From an uncultured Prevotellaceae bacterium (GTDB lineage Bacteria; Bacteroidota; Bacteroidia; Bacteroidales; Bacteroidaceae): a stretch of 23,143 nt of DNA. The notes under the pieces are model-generated. The model saw nothing but the letters and a program-made list of their open reading frames with translations. It was not told where the DNA came from and did not search any database. Below are positions 12,790-20,123 of the stretch, piece by piece. Where the stretch lies: positions 1-23,143 of the forward strand of contig OMXX01000112.1 in assembly GCA_900315105.1 (NCBI GenBank). Direction: 5' to 3'. The translations under genes were made by a program, and so were the position numbers. Position 1 is the first letter of the stretch; every line of letters begins with the position of its first letter.

Positions 12790-15432
12790 CTAATAGATTC
12801 CGTCTAACAAAATAAATGCGGCCCAATACTTGGGGTCATTATAACATTGCCCCCCTTTCTCATTCTTATACATACGCAAATAATTTTGAGCAGATTGGAG
12901 AGACTGACGCTTTGATTGACCAGATACAAGATTCTTGTAGAATTGAGTCATTAAAATTTGTGTAGCTTCATCATTAACTTCCCACAAACTCATTAAGATA
13001 CTATTTGCACCAGCTTTTTTGAAGCCACGCTGCAAACCAAATACGCCCTCACCCTGAGAAATATCACCCAATCCTGTCTGGCAAGCTGATAGCACAACCA
13101 AGTTAAGACCACGCAAGTCTATATCAGCTATCTCTTTAGCAGTCAAGATACCATCCTCAACATTGTCAGGCAATTCTTCGTCTTCCAATATATGATTGGC
13201 TCCCGACATTAACAAACCCGAACGAGTCAGAGCCTTGTCTTCGGCTGAGATCATATCATTGTCTATAAGCATAAACTTGTAGCGTGCATTATCTGCATCT
13301 TCTTTAGCATAATAGAAGCCGTGAGTTGCGATATGCAGGCAGCCGATATTCTTGCCAGAAAGGGCCTTAAAAGATTCTTCTGTTCCCATAGCAGCAGAAT
13401 CTATCAAGCATTCCCACTTTACTTTGTCAAACTCTTCCGCAATTATATCAATCTCTTCTTTAGTATGTTCAAGGTATTCTTTCCCGCCTCGCAGCCCCAT
13501 ACCTCGCACATTGGCTCGTTCCTTAAATATTTCATCCAGCATTACGATGCTCTTTTCTATCGCACTTTTTTCAAACCTTGCGTCATAGTTCAGCCCACCA
13601 TATAACACTGCCCGATTCTTTGTCTTCGTTTTCCCGCCAGTAACCAACTCACGTGTTGACGATAAACGGTAGATGTTATAATCCTCCATTCCTGGCAGAT
13701 ACTCTATACCTATATTATATAGCGCCCCCGATGGGGAGAAATATATGTTTTTCACTCCTTGCAATTCTTGAAACAATGGCTCCCAAACAAGTTGTGTCAT
13801 ATCCTTAGATTGATAACATAGGGAATCAGATATGTTTTTTAATTGCTTTTCTTCAAAAAGGGGGACTAACTTAGGTGATCTGTCGTCTTTTCGCAAAGTC
13901 AAAGCAGCATACATAACGCTGTCATTCTCTATTGGGAAGGACAGAAATTCAATAGCAACATCAGAAGAAGACAGACATTTCTGAATATCCTGCCATTTCA
14001 ATTTCATGTTTTTTGTTATATCACCATACGCTTTACACTTTATAATAAGTGAATCCTCTAAACTATATATCACTTTTTGCAAAGAATCTACATTTGTTTT
14101 TCTGACTAGAGAGTCCTTTTCTAATTGCTTGCTCAAAATATATCTATTGGCTTTTAATTCTTCCCATATTTTGTTTAAAGAAGCATCATGTCTTTCATTT
14201 ATTACACGTCTTAAATTGTTCTCTGAATTCAGTAAGGCCCCCCTTATCAGCAGTAAGGCATCATAAGCCAATGCTTCTAACTTATCGGTCGGAACGTAAT
14301 ACATATACATAGGAATCTGTTCACCTAGCAATCTTGAGTACAATTCAATATATTTTGAACGTTCATTGTATGTAAGATCAGAAAAAGAATACAATAGATC
14401 ATTACTTGCAGACTTTATCAACTCGTCAATGTAATACTCTATTTTATCATACTCCCCCGTGTGTAAATAACAAGATAACAACTTGGCTAGCACAAAGGCA
14501 TGTTGTTTGGATTGATGCTGAATCCTATATATTTCCTCGGCCTTCAACAAATAGCAGATAGCACTATCTAACTGCATTTTCCCCACATATGCAATCCCCT
14601 GATTAAAATACGACTTCGCCAACTCAAAACGAGACATATTGCGGTGTTTTCTTTCATACGCCAAAGCACTGTCATATTGCCCTAATTGATTGTAGTAGCT
14701 AGCTAAATCACACAACCATGTGTCGTATGGACCGTTTCGTTGTTCGATATCAAGACTTATTGTGATGTAACCACCTTTGTCATTCTCAATTTGCTTTTTC
14801 AGAAGGGCGATTGCTTTCAGATAATCACCTAAAGCTGCCGATGATTTTGCCACTCCATATTTACTCCCAGACTTCTCATAATACTTTAGGGCATTCTGAT
14901 AGTCATTGATGTTGAAATAATAGTCTGCGAGATCTTCGGTAATTCCATCAAGGTACATTTTGCTGATGTTTGTTTCATCAATAAACTGATGGACTTCACG
15001 AATGGCGCTTTTATTTGCTCCAGATAAACTTAAAAGCTGAGCCCATCTGCGAAACATCATAAAATAAGCATATTCATTATCTGCTGAACATTGAAACATG
15101 TTTTTCCAATAATCCGTCCTTCGCTTTTGCATTCTTAGAGCCTTTACCCACATGCCTGCTTTTGCGTAAAACTCCACTAGGAATTTGTATTCAGAAAACA
15201 TTGGCGAATCATCTATAATTCTCGCAGTATCTCGACTAACCATTAAGCATTTCTCGGTATATTCAATTGCAGACAAATAATCGCCAGCCTCATCTGCTGT
15301 AAAAGCAGAATCCAAATAGGCTTCTTCTAAATCTAAAGAGTCAATATCACAGGATTTTGCATTCTGAGCATATGAGAACAGTATCACCCAGAAACAGAAA
15401 TACACTATAAACAGACACTTCTTTGTTATCAT
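12790..15432 (-). CDS. Exported TPR-CHAT protein (caspase-fold peptidase)
   Basis: The product has 880 residues. A signal peptide is seen at 1-22 (ending FSYAQ). Residues from about 40 to 340 hold TPR-like helix pairs (AGDYLSAIEYTEKCL, NINDYQNALKYYEKSG, LGQYDSALAYERKH, MQLDSAICYLLKAEEIYR). A helical linker follows, then a CHAT domain over roughly 560-880. The catalytic pair is visible as His704 in LHIATHGFYY and Cys784 in VVLSACQTGLGD. The family signature EGVFGLQRGFKKAGANSILMSLWEVND follows. CHAT proteases cleave specific partner proteins when their TPR part is triggered; Csx29 of the type III-E CRISPR system is an example. Here there is no CRISPR array. The RES-like gene follows at 3 bases. 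Together with the caspase it is the second predicted exported caspase-fold peptidase of the island. Confidence 0.93.
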   Translation of the reverse strand: MITKKCLFIVYFCFWVILFSYAQNAKSCDIDSLDLEEAYLDSAFTADEAGDYLSAIEYTEKCLMVSRDTARIIDDSPMFSEYKFLVEFYAKAGMWVKALRMQKRRTDYWKNMFQCSADNEYAYFMMFRRWAQLLSLSGANKSAIREVHQFIDETNISKMYLDGITEDLADYYFNINDYQNALKYYEKSGSKYGVAKSSAALGDYLKAIALLKKQIENDKGGYITISLDIEQRNGPYDTWLCDLASYYNQLGQYDSALAYERKHRNMSRFELAKSYFNQGIAYVGKMQLDSAICYLLKAEEIYRIQHQSKQHAFVLAKLLSCYLHTGEYDKIEYYIDELIKSASNDLLYSFSDLTYNERSKYIELYSRLLGEQIPMYMYYVPTDKLEALAYDALLLIRGALLNSENNLRRVINERHDASLNKIWEELKANRYILSKQLEKDSLVRKTNVDSLQKVIYSLEDSLIIKCKAYGDITKNMKLKWQDIQKCLSSSDVAIEFLSFPIENDSVMYAALTLRKDDRSPKLVPLFEEKQLKNISDSLCYQSKDMTQLVWEPLFQELQGVKNIYFSPSGALYNIGIEYLPGMEDYNIYRLSSTRELVTGGKTKTKNRAVLYGGLNYDARFEKSAIEKSIVMLDEIFKERANVRGMGLRGGKEYLEHTKEEIDIIAEEFDKVKWECLIDSAAMGTEESFKALSGKNIGCLHIATHGFYYAKEDADNARYKFMLIDNDMISAEDKALTRSGLLMSGANHILEDEELPDNVEDGILTAKEIADIDLRGLNLVVLSACQTGLGDISQGEGVFGLQRGFKKAGANSILMSLWEVNDEATQILMTQFYKNLVSGQSKRQSLQSAQNYLRMYKNEKGGQCYNDPKYWAAFILLDGIY

Positions 15433-15439
15433 TATGGTG

Positions 15440-15447
15440 CAAAATTA
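15440..15447 (-). promoter_or_regulatory. -7 box of the TPR-CHAT gene
   Basis: On the minus strand it reads TAATTTTG (TAnnTTTG), 8 bases before the ATG at 15432. The leader would be extremely short. There is no matching -33 box. Confidence 0.5.
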
Positions 15448-15497
15448 CAACTTTTTATCTCTATTTCTTTGTTTTTTTTGAAAAATCTTCATTTCTG

Positions 15498-15527
15498 TGT
15501 TTACCTTTCTCAAAGTATGGGTATAAG
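15498..15527 (+). promoter_or_regulatory. Candidate alternative-sigma promoter, site D
   Basis: TGTTTAC at 15498-15504, 15 bases, GGTA at 15520-15523, then TAAG. The gene starts at 15575. An inverted GTAAACA at 15533-15539 follows the element and makes a spaced palindrome with it, possibly a regulator site. Confidence 0.6.
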
Positions 15528-15574
15528 ACTATGTAAACAACAACAAATTAGTAACAATTTAAATTCAAAGTAAA

Positions 15575-16021
15575 ATGAAAAAGTTAGTTCTTACAATGGT
15601 CGCCCTCGTGGCAATGGCACAGTATTCTGATTTCGAACAGATGTGTTCAAAGGTCATTAATGATTTTTACTCTTCAAGTAGTGCACCCAGTGTATCATTC
15701 GACTTGCCCAGTGTATCATACAGTGTTCCAAGCACTGTGAATTTCAATACGACAACTGTCAGCGGATATACTCGTAGTAATGGTACATATGTAGAGAGCC
15801 ACATCCGCACCATGCCCAACGACACTAACTGGGACAACTTCTCCACTAAAAGTAACAGCAATCCATTTACAGGTTCAACAGGTCATCGTGCAAGAGACTA
15901 TTCAAGAGACGCATACAATTATGGAGCTGGCCACACAATCCATACTGGTTCACGCGGAGGGCAGTATTACTATAACAGCAATGGGCACAAGACCTACGTT
16001 CCAAAACGAAACTTATGGTAA
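15575..16021 (+). CDS. Secreted protein with basic-adaptor-like C-terminus
   Basis: The product has 148 residues. MKKLVLTMVALVAMAQ looks like a signal peptide of about 16 residues. A Ser/Pro-rich stretch with near-repeats (PSVSFDLPSVSYSVPS, 38-53) is followed by GTYVESHIRTMPNDTNWDNFSTKSNSNPFTG (70-100). This is the common bacterial motif YVxxHxRTxPxxTxxxNxSTxxNxNPxTG. HTGSRGGQYYYNSNGHKTYV (123-142) resembles the PBCV-specific basic adaptor repeat. Both motifs are short interaction modules, so it is probably an extracellular or periplasmic binding protein. It overlaps the LytTR gene by 7 bases (ATGGTAA) and carries site D upstream. Confidence 0.7.
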   Translation: MKKLVLTMVALVAMAQYSDFEQMCSKVINDFYSSSSAPSVSFDLPSVSYSVPSTVNFNTTTVSGYTRSNGTYVESHIRTMPNDTNWDNFSTKSNSNPFTGSTGHRARDYSRDAYNYGAGHTIHTGSRGGQYYYNSNGHKTYVPKRNLW

Positions 16022-16407
16022 TTATGAAGAATCAGGAAGTTTTAGTCATAAAGAACAAGAGTGAGGTCCTCTATCTCCAGTTAGATGACATATTATATAT
16101 CCAAGCTGACAGAAACTACAGTAACATTATCCTTGCTGATGGTGGCGTGATAAACACGCTCACCTACCAGCGAGCTGAAATTGCGAGAATGATGGAAGAG
16201 CAGTTGCCAAATTCATGTAAACAATTCGTTTTGCTTGGAAGGTCGTATATGGTAAATACAGGATATGTGCTACGTATTCAGCCAAGTAAACAACTACTGA
16301 CATTCTGTGTTAACAGGTTCGGCACAACAAAGAAAGTAAGTATCAAGGCTACAGCAAAAGCACTTGCCGAATTGGCCGAAAAGATGGATAGTATTCAGAC
16401 GAGTTGA
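16015..16407 (+). CDS. Orphan LytTR-domain DNA-binding protein
   Basis: The product has 130 residues, almost entirely one LytTR domain: VLYLQLDDILYIQADRNYSNIILADG, then LTYQRAEIARMMEEQL and FVLLGRSYMVNTGYVLRIQPSK. In the family, the residues after LGRSYMVN make DNA contacts. There is no receiver domain or membrane segment, so activity is not set by phosphorylation of this protein. The start could be ATG 16015, overlapping the upstream stop, or ATG 16024; neither has a clear Shine-Dalgarno. It is coupled to the secreted protein upstream and under candidate site D, so it would act as a second-tier regulator of the same response. Confidence 0.9.
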   Translation: MVIMKNQEVLVIKNKSEVLYLQLDDILYIQADRNYSNIILADGGVINTLTYQRAEIARMMEEQLPNSCKQFVLLGRSYMVNTGYVLRIQPSKQLLTFCVNRFGTTKKVSIKATAKALAELAEKMDSIQTS

Positions 16408-16479
16408 AGTTTCGTACACTGAAGACATATGTTTGTACACTGGGACACTATGAATAGAGTAAAAGATGTGAAGATTATG

Positions 16480-16487
16480 TAGATTTG
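16480..16487 (+). promoter_or_regulatory. Possible -7 box for the beta-barrel gene
   Basis: TAGATTTG matches TAnnTTTG, about 110 bases before ATG 16600, without a clear -33 partner. The leader contains a short inverted repeat, GTTGA/TCAAC. Confidence 0.4.
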
Positions 16488-16599
16488 CAAATTATAACTA
16501 TAAAAAAAGAACGGTTGATAGCTCAACAAGTCCCACGTTCCAAAAATAAAAACCGCCGTTGTCTTGGGATTAGTCGGCACTAAACAATTATCAAACAAA

Positions 16600-17127
16600 A
16601 TGAAGAAATTTTTCTTTGTTACATGCCTCCTTCTTGGAAGCGTTGCCACGTTTGCTCAACGTGACTTGGGTTACAGAGGTTTTGTTGACCTTGGTGGTGG
16701 TATCGGGATTACGCCTGGTTCACGGTTCATGGTAGGACTCTCTACTGTTCATGGTTATCAAGCAGCTCCCTTTCTTTTCTTTGGTGTTGGTATCGCTGCC
16801 AATGACATTGCCTGGAAAAGCAAATGGAGATATGGAGAAACGAAGAATGATGGTATTGTGGTTCCTGTGTTTGGTGACATTCGCCTAGATATGGGTTCTG
16901 GAAAATTCTCACCATTTGTGGACCTTCGCGGTGGTTATGATTTTATTTGCGGAAACGGCATTTACTTGAATCCATCCATTGGCATACATTATGCAAAAAG
17001 TGACAACTTCGGATTCAATCTTTCCGTTGGCTATGACCATCAGGGAACTAAAAACAATTTTTACTGGGATGGTAAAGAGAAGAAGTCGTTAGGCTACATT
17101 TCCATGAAATTTGGAATAGATTTCTAA
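16600..17127 (+). CDS. Outer-membrane beta-barrel protein
   Basis: The product has 175 residues from ATG 16600; the longer frame to 16564 adds residues before an evident signal peptide. The signal is MKKFFFVTCLLLGSVATFAQ (1-20). The rest alternates hydrophobic and polar residues with many Gly and aromatics (FVDLGGGIGITPG, FLFFGVGIAAND, FSPFVDLRGGYDF, FGFNLSVGYDHQG), ending in SMKFGIDF with a C-terminal phenylalanine. This pattern is typical of small eight-stranded barrels of the outer membrane. Its ligand or role is unknown. An inverted repeat (17140-17178) follows. Confidence 0.85.
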   Translation: MKKFFFVTCLLLGSVATFAQRDLGYRGFVDLGGGIGITPGSRFMVGLSTVHGYQAAPFLFFGVGIAANDIAWKSKWRYGETKNDGIVVPVFGDIRLDMGSGKFSPFVDLRGGYDFICGNGIYLNPSIGIHYAKSDNFGFNLSVGYDHQGTKNNFYWDGKEKKSLGYISMKFGIDF

Positions 17128-17139
17128 TCAACTAACCTT

Positions 17140-17178
17140 AGATGGCAGGAGGGACAATGAAAGTTACTTCTGCCATCT
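17140..17178 (+). terminator. Inverted repeat after the beta-barrel gene, possible terminator
   Basis: Arms AGATGGCAG (17140-17148) and CTGCCATCT (17170-17178) are perfect, with a loop of 21 bases and then TTAAT. The T-run is weak, so it may only attenuate transcription. Confidence 0.5.
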
Positions 17179-17197
17179 TTAATAAAAAAACAAGCGT

Positions 17198-18550
17198 ATG
17201 AAAAGAATGATGTTTTTATTTGTTCTAGCTATTCCCATGCTAGTTACAGCCCAAACGTACTATTATGACAAAAACTGGAAAGGAGTGGAACGGGAAGACT
17301 TTGCAGAATACAAAAGAATACTTGCTCCTTCTTCTGACTCGCTACATTATGCTAATAAATACCGTGATTTCTTTATTACAGGAGAAAAGCAAGGTGAAGG
17401 TGAATATATAGTAATTGATCGTTATGATGATTCTAAGTCTGTCTTTGATGGAGAGCAGATTACCTACTATAAAAATGGAAATGTGGCTTCTAAGTTCTTC
17501 ATGAAAAATGGAAAACAAACAGGATCTTTTGAAATGTTTTTTGAAAATGGACTATTGTCTAAAAAGGGGGCTATTGGAGAAAACGGCTTAGAGGGACTTT
17601 ATACTGAATTTCAAGGTGATGGTACTATTTGTGTACAAGTCGAATATCATCACGGCCAGCCCACACAAGACTACTATACGGTATCCAACAACCTTGGATG
17701 TGTTAGCCGCTACCGTATCTCAGACAATTCTCCAGTATTCAGCCCGATTGAGCCAACAATGCGAAAGACACAGTTTGTCAATGATATAGAATGGGAGTAT
17801 TATGTTTCAGATGGCCTGATGGTTGCTATGGCCAATGACAAAGTCTATGATTATGGTAATTTTATCAGTTTTCCAATCATGATTAATAATGGTACGATGT
17901 CAGAGGTTGACTTCCTGCCGGAGAATCTTAATGCGGATATGATAGATAAAAAAGGAAGGAGAAAACCTTTGGAGATACTGACTCGCAAAGAGTATATGGC
18001 AAAAGTTGATAGAAGTCAGTCATGGTCAAAGTTTTTTGCAGGACTAGGAGCAGCAGCTACAGCTGCCGCTGCTGGAACTAGCACATCATCAACCGATGTG
18101 AGCACCAACAGTAGTACCAACTCTTATGCCTATGGTAGCTATGATGCTTCAGCAAACGCTTATGGCGCATCAGTAGGTGCTGCTGTTGGTTCTGGCGGAT
18201 GGGGTGTTGGTTCATCTGTTAGTGCAGCACATGCCAATATGCATGGTAGTGCATCAGCTTATGGCCATTCAAATACAAGAACCAACACTTCTGTTCGAAC
18301 CACCAATTATGATGGTGCTGCTGCATATCAAGCTTATGTTATAGAACGTGATAGAGTTGCCCAATATGATGAGGCACTGGCACAGGAACGTGAAGCTCAC
18401 AATGAAGGTTATTTGAGGAGGACAACTATTCAACCAGGTGAAAAGATTGCAGGACTTGTATATGCAAAAAAGGGAAAGGGCGAACGTGTGTCAGCCAAAC
18501 TTGTTTTGAATGGTTTGGAGTACTATTTTGAATGGAAAGCTCCCAAATAG
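17198..18550 (+). CDS. Secreted YwqK/MORN-like repeat protein with Ala/Ser-rich insert
   Basis: The product has 450 residues. A signal peptide is seen at 1-19 (ending VTAQ). At about 82-150 there are YwqK/MORN-like repeats (GEQITYYKNGNVASKFFMKNG, SFEMFFENGLLSKKGAI, LEGLYTEFQGDGT). A region at about 277-374 is almost wholly Ala, Ser, Gly, Thr, Tyr and Asn, including a run of alanines, and looks like a flexible or surface-exposed segment. A folded C-terminus follows (TTIQPGEKIAGLVYAKKGKGERVSAKLVLNGLEYYFEWKAPK), like domains that set surface or outer-membrane proteins in place. Function unknown. It starts 20 bases after the inverted repeat that follows the barrel gene; the two may be related parts of one envelope function. 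Confidence 0.7.
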   Translation: MKRMMFLFVLAIPMLVTAQTYYYDKNWKGVEREDFAEYKRILAPSSDSLHYANKYRDFFITGEKQGEGEYIVIDRYDDSKSVFDGEQITYYKNGNVASKFFMKNGKQTGSFEMFFENGLLSKKGAIGENGLEGLYTEFQGDGTICVQVEYHHGQPTQDYYTVSNNLGCVSRYRISDNSPVFSPIEPTMRKTQFVNDIEWEYYVSDGLMVAMANDKVYDYGNFISFPIMINNGTMSEVDFLPENLNADMIDKKGRRKPLEILTRKEYMAKVDRSQSWSKFFAGLGAAATAAAAGTSTSSTDVSTNSSTNSYAYGSYDASANAYGASVGAAVGSGGWGVGSSVSAAHANMHGSASAYGHSNTRTNTSVRTTNYDGAAAYQAYVIERDRVAQYDEALAQEREAHNEGYLRRTTIQPGEKIAGLVYAKKGKGERVSAKLVLNGLEYYFEWKAPK

Positions 18551-18611
18551 CCATACATGTCATCTCAATTCAGATGGAACAAAGTTGAATGCACCATCTT
18601 TCGCTATACCT

Positions 18612-18650
18612 TGCACGGGACGAGCCTCTTATCAAGACTCGTCCCGCAAG
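18612..18650 (+). terminator. Strong hairpin downstream of the YwqK-like gene
   Basis: CGGGACGAG (18616-18624) pairs with CTCGTCCCG (18638-18646), extended by TTGC/GCAA around a bulge. No T-run follows, so termination is uncertain. Confidence 0.45.
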
Positions 18651-18858
18651 GCTGCAACTTGCTGTCAAGCAATCCCTAATTGTATAAAATGGGCGCACCA
18701 GACGCATTGTGAGCTTAATAGAGCTTTGGACTGTAGGGCGACAGAAGGCTGACATTTCCCTCTGTGATTACGAGCAATGCTGTGTTTTATAGTCTAAGCG
18801 GAGTGCATAAAGCCAGGCAAAGAAGTTCTCTTCAAGGTGAAAATAATCGCTCCAAAAT

Positions 18859-18890
18859 TTGGAACTTTCAGAATTAATCCCTATTTTTGC
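18859..18890 (+). promoter_or_regulatory. Housekeeping promoter of the 44-aa/DUF6169 genes
   Basis: TTTG (18859-18862), 20 bases, TATTTTTG (18883-18890): a full match to the Bacteroidota consensus. Confidence 0.8.
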
Positions 18891-18924
18891 AGCCGTATTA
18901 ATAACATCTTAACTTTTTATCGAT

Positions 18925-19059
18925 ATGGAAACAACAAAGAAAAGAACCCGCGAAGAGGTTAGAGCCGCCTTCAGGGAGACTATGCGCAGAAAGAAAGAGC
19001 GTATGGAAGAGAATCTGAAAAGAATGGAAGAATTGGAGCTACAAGGCTTCTTTGCATAA
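18925..19059 (+). CDS. 44-aa charged helical protein
   Basis: The frame METTKKRTREEVRAAFRE onward ends QGFFA before TAA 19057-19059. More than half the residues are K, R or E, with leucine and methionine spaced as in a single long helix. It follows a full promoter at the expected distance and precedes the DUF6169 gene by 28 bases, so it is likely a real first gene. Function unknown; it could be a small nucleic-acid- or protein-binding helix. Confidence 0.6.
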   Translation: METTKKRTREEVRAAFRETMRRKKERMEENLKRMEELELQGFFA

Positions 19060-19087
19060 CACAGAGAAGCCTTAAATCCTTACAACT

Positions 19088-19603
19088 ATGAACACACTCA
19101 GATTGAAAATCATCAATCTGCATGCACCTTATAAGGTTTTGCAGGATCCTGAGAGACATAATAATTTCTATTTTGTCAGTGATAGTGGGGCCAGGTTTGA
19201 TATAGACTTCACCGTAAATGAATCTATCATTCCGAGTGGTGCCTATGAGTTTGGTATTACCAACAGAAGGCATGAACGCTCGCCGCTTGATCCCAAATTG
19301 CGACTTACCATCTTTGCCATTATAGAAGAGTTCTTTGAAGTGAATGGCCATGACACCATGCTATATCTGGCAGATACAGGTGACCGCAAGCAGGCTTTTC
19401 GCAATAGGTTATTTGTGCGTTGGTTCAATATTTATGAACGTCGCCATCTCTTCATAATCAGGACAGCAGAGGGGAAAATGGATGGTATGATGAATTTCAT
19501 TGCCATCATTTCCAGGAAAGACAACCCAAATCTGCCAATGGTTTTAGAGGAATTCGACGAGACAATTTCATTTCTGTTTGATCCACCTAAAGAACCCACA
19601 TAA
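19088..19603 (+). CDS. DUF6169 family protein
   Basis: The product has 171 residues. The order matches the family as I recall it: a beta start (NNFYFVSDSGARFDIDFT), then YEFGITN, LDPKLRLTIFAIIEEFFEVNG, TMLYLADTGDRKQAFRNRLFVRWFNIY, and LEEFDETISFLFDPPKEP near the end. Members are small cytosolic proteins of Bacteroidota with unknown role, often in accessory regions. There is no membrane or catalytic motif. It is cotranscribed with the 44-aa gene and is the last coding gene before the iteron region. Confidence 0.75.
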   Translation: MNTLRLKIINLHAPYKVLQDPERHNNFYFVSDSGARFDIDFTVNESIIPSGAYEFGITNRRHERSPLDPKLRLTIFAIIEEFFEVNGHDTMLYLADTGDRKQAFRNRLFVRWFNIYERRHLFIIRTAEGKMDGMMNFIAIISRKDNPNLPMVLEEFDETISFLFDPPKEPT

Positions 19604-19744
19604 TTTTATCTTCAAAGTTATTTGATCTTTAGAAATCTCGTCGTACCCCCTTACCTTACTCATATAGAAAGATTAGCTAATGTTTGGCTACACCTAATAA
19701 ATTCATTGTATATTGTTGTATATAAAGTAATTATGAGCAAATTT

Positions 19745-19796
19745 ATCTCTACATTAATCCTACTATTCCCCTACTTTATCCCTACATTAATTCTAC
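19745..19796. repeat. Left repeat pair flanking the iterons
   Basis: ATCTCTACATTAATCCTAC (19745-19763) and ATCCCTACATTAATTCTAC (19778-19796) are direct repeats 33 bases apart. A related sequence lies inverted at 19996-20024. Confidence 0.65.
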
Positions 19797-19841
19797 TTCA
19801 CTACAACAGAAACGACAAGTTGGCATTAATTGCAGCAATTT

Positions 19842-19922
19842 TTCCCATTAAGGGCAGCAATTATTCCCATACTGGGAAAATAATATTCCCAGCCTGGGAA
19901 TAAAACATTCCCACGTTGGGAA
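19842..19922. repeat. Four palindromic iterons at exact 22-bp spacing
   Basis: TTCCCA-N3-TGGGAA units start at 19864, 19886 and 19908. A decayed unit (TTCCCATTAAGGG) starts at 19842. The 22-bp period equals about two helical turns, so bound proteins would lie on one face of the DNA. Confidence 0.85.
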
Positions 19923-19995
19923 CATATTTCGACCTTATGGCTCAAAAGTTGACAACAACTGCATATAGATTTAGTAGTGATATGGTAGGGTTTTA

Positions 19996-20024
19996 GTAGA
20001 GGATTAATAGAGATAAAGTAGGAA
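19996..20024. repeat. Right inverted copy of the flanking repeat
   Basis: The reverse complement reads CCTACTTTATCTCTATTAATC plus CTCTAC. It parallels the left copy at 19770-19796 apart from a 2-base gap and a few changes. Confidence 0.6.
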
Positions 20025-20042
20025 TAAATTTTTCACTAAAAA

Positions 20043-20074
20043 TTTGCAAGATTCGTTTAAATACAGTATCTTTG
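20043..20074 (+). promoter_or_regulatory. Housekeeping promoter of the VirE-type gene
   Basis: TTTG (20043-20046), 20 bases, TATCTTTG (20067-20074): a full consensus match, 50 bases before ATG 20124. Confidence 0.85.
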
Positions 20075-20123
20075 CAGGCGAAAACTAAAAATTTAGTAGG
20101 GATAGATAAAAAAAAATCAAAAT

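Larger units (their letters stand above)
18551..18924 (+). other. Gene-free stretch with RNA-like inverted repeats
   Basis: I see no gene here. It holds a strong hairpin at 18612-18650, smaller ones after it (for example GCAAG/CTTGC at 18646-18662), and the promoter at 18859-18890. It could include the terminator of the 17198 gene or a small RNA. There is no tRNA or known riboswitch that I recognise. Confidence 0.4.
19604..20123. other. Gene-free iteron region upstream of the VirE-type gene
   Basis: This 520-base AT-rich gap has a layered layout: left repeats 19745-19796, four iterons 19842-19922, an inverted right copy 19996-20024, and a promoter 20043-20074. The only frame across it (19622-19903) runs through the iterons and looks noncoding. 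Confidence 0.6.

Noticed and set aside
19622..19903. A 93-codon open frame through the repeat region
   Set aside because: It runs across the repeats and three of the four iterons, has no promoter or ribosome site, and its residues mirror the repeat pattern.
19842..19922. CRISPR-like array from evenly spaced repeats
   Set aside because: Units are 15-bp palindromes with 7-bp spacers at a 22-bp period, which is an iteron layout; there are no cas genes despite the CHAT protein.
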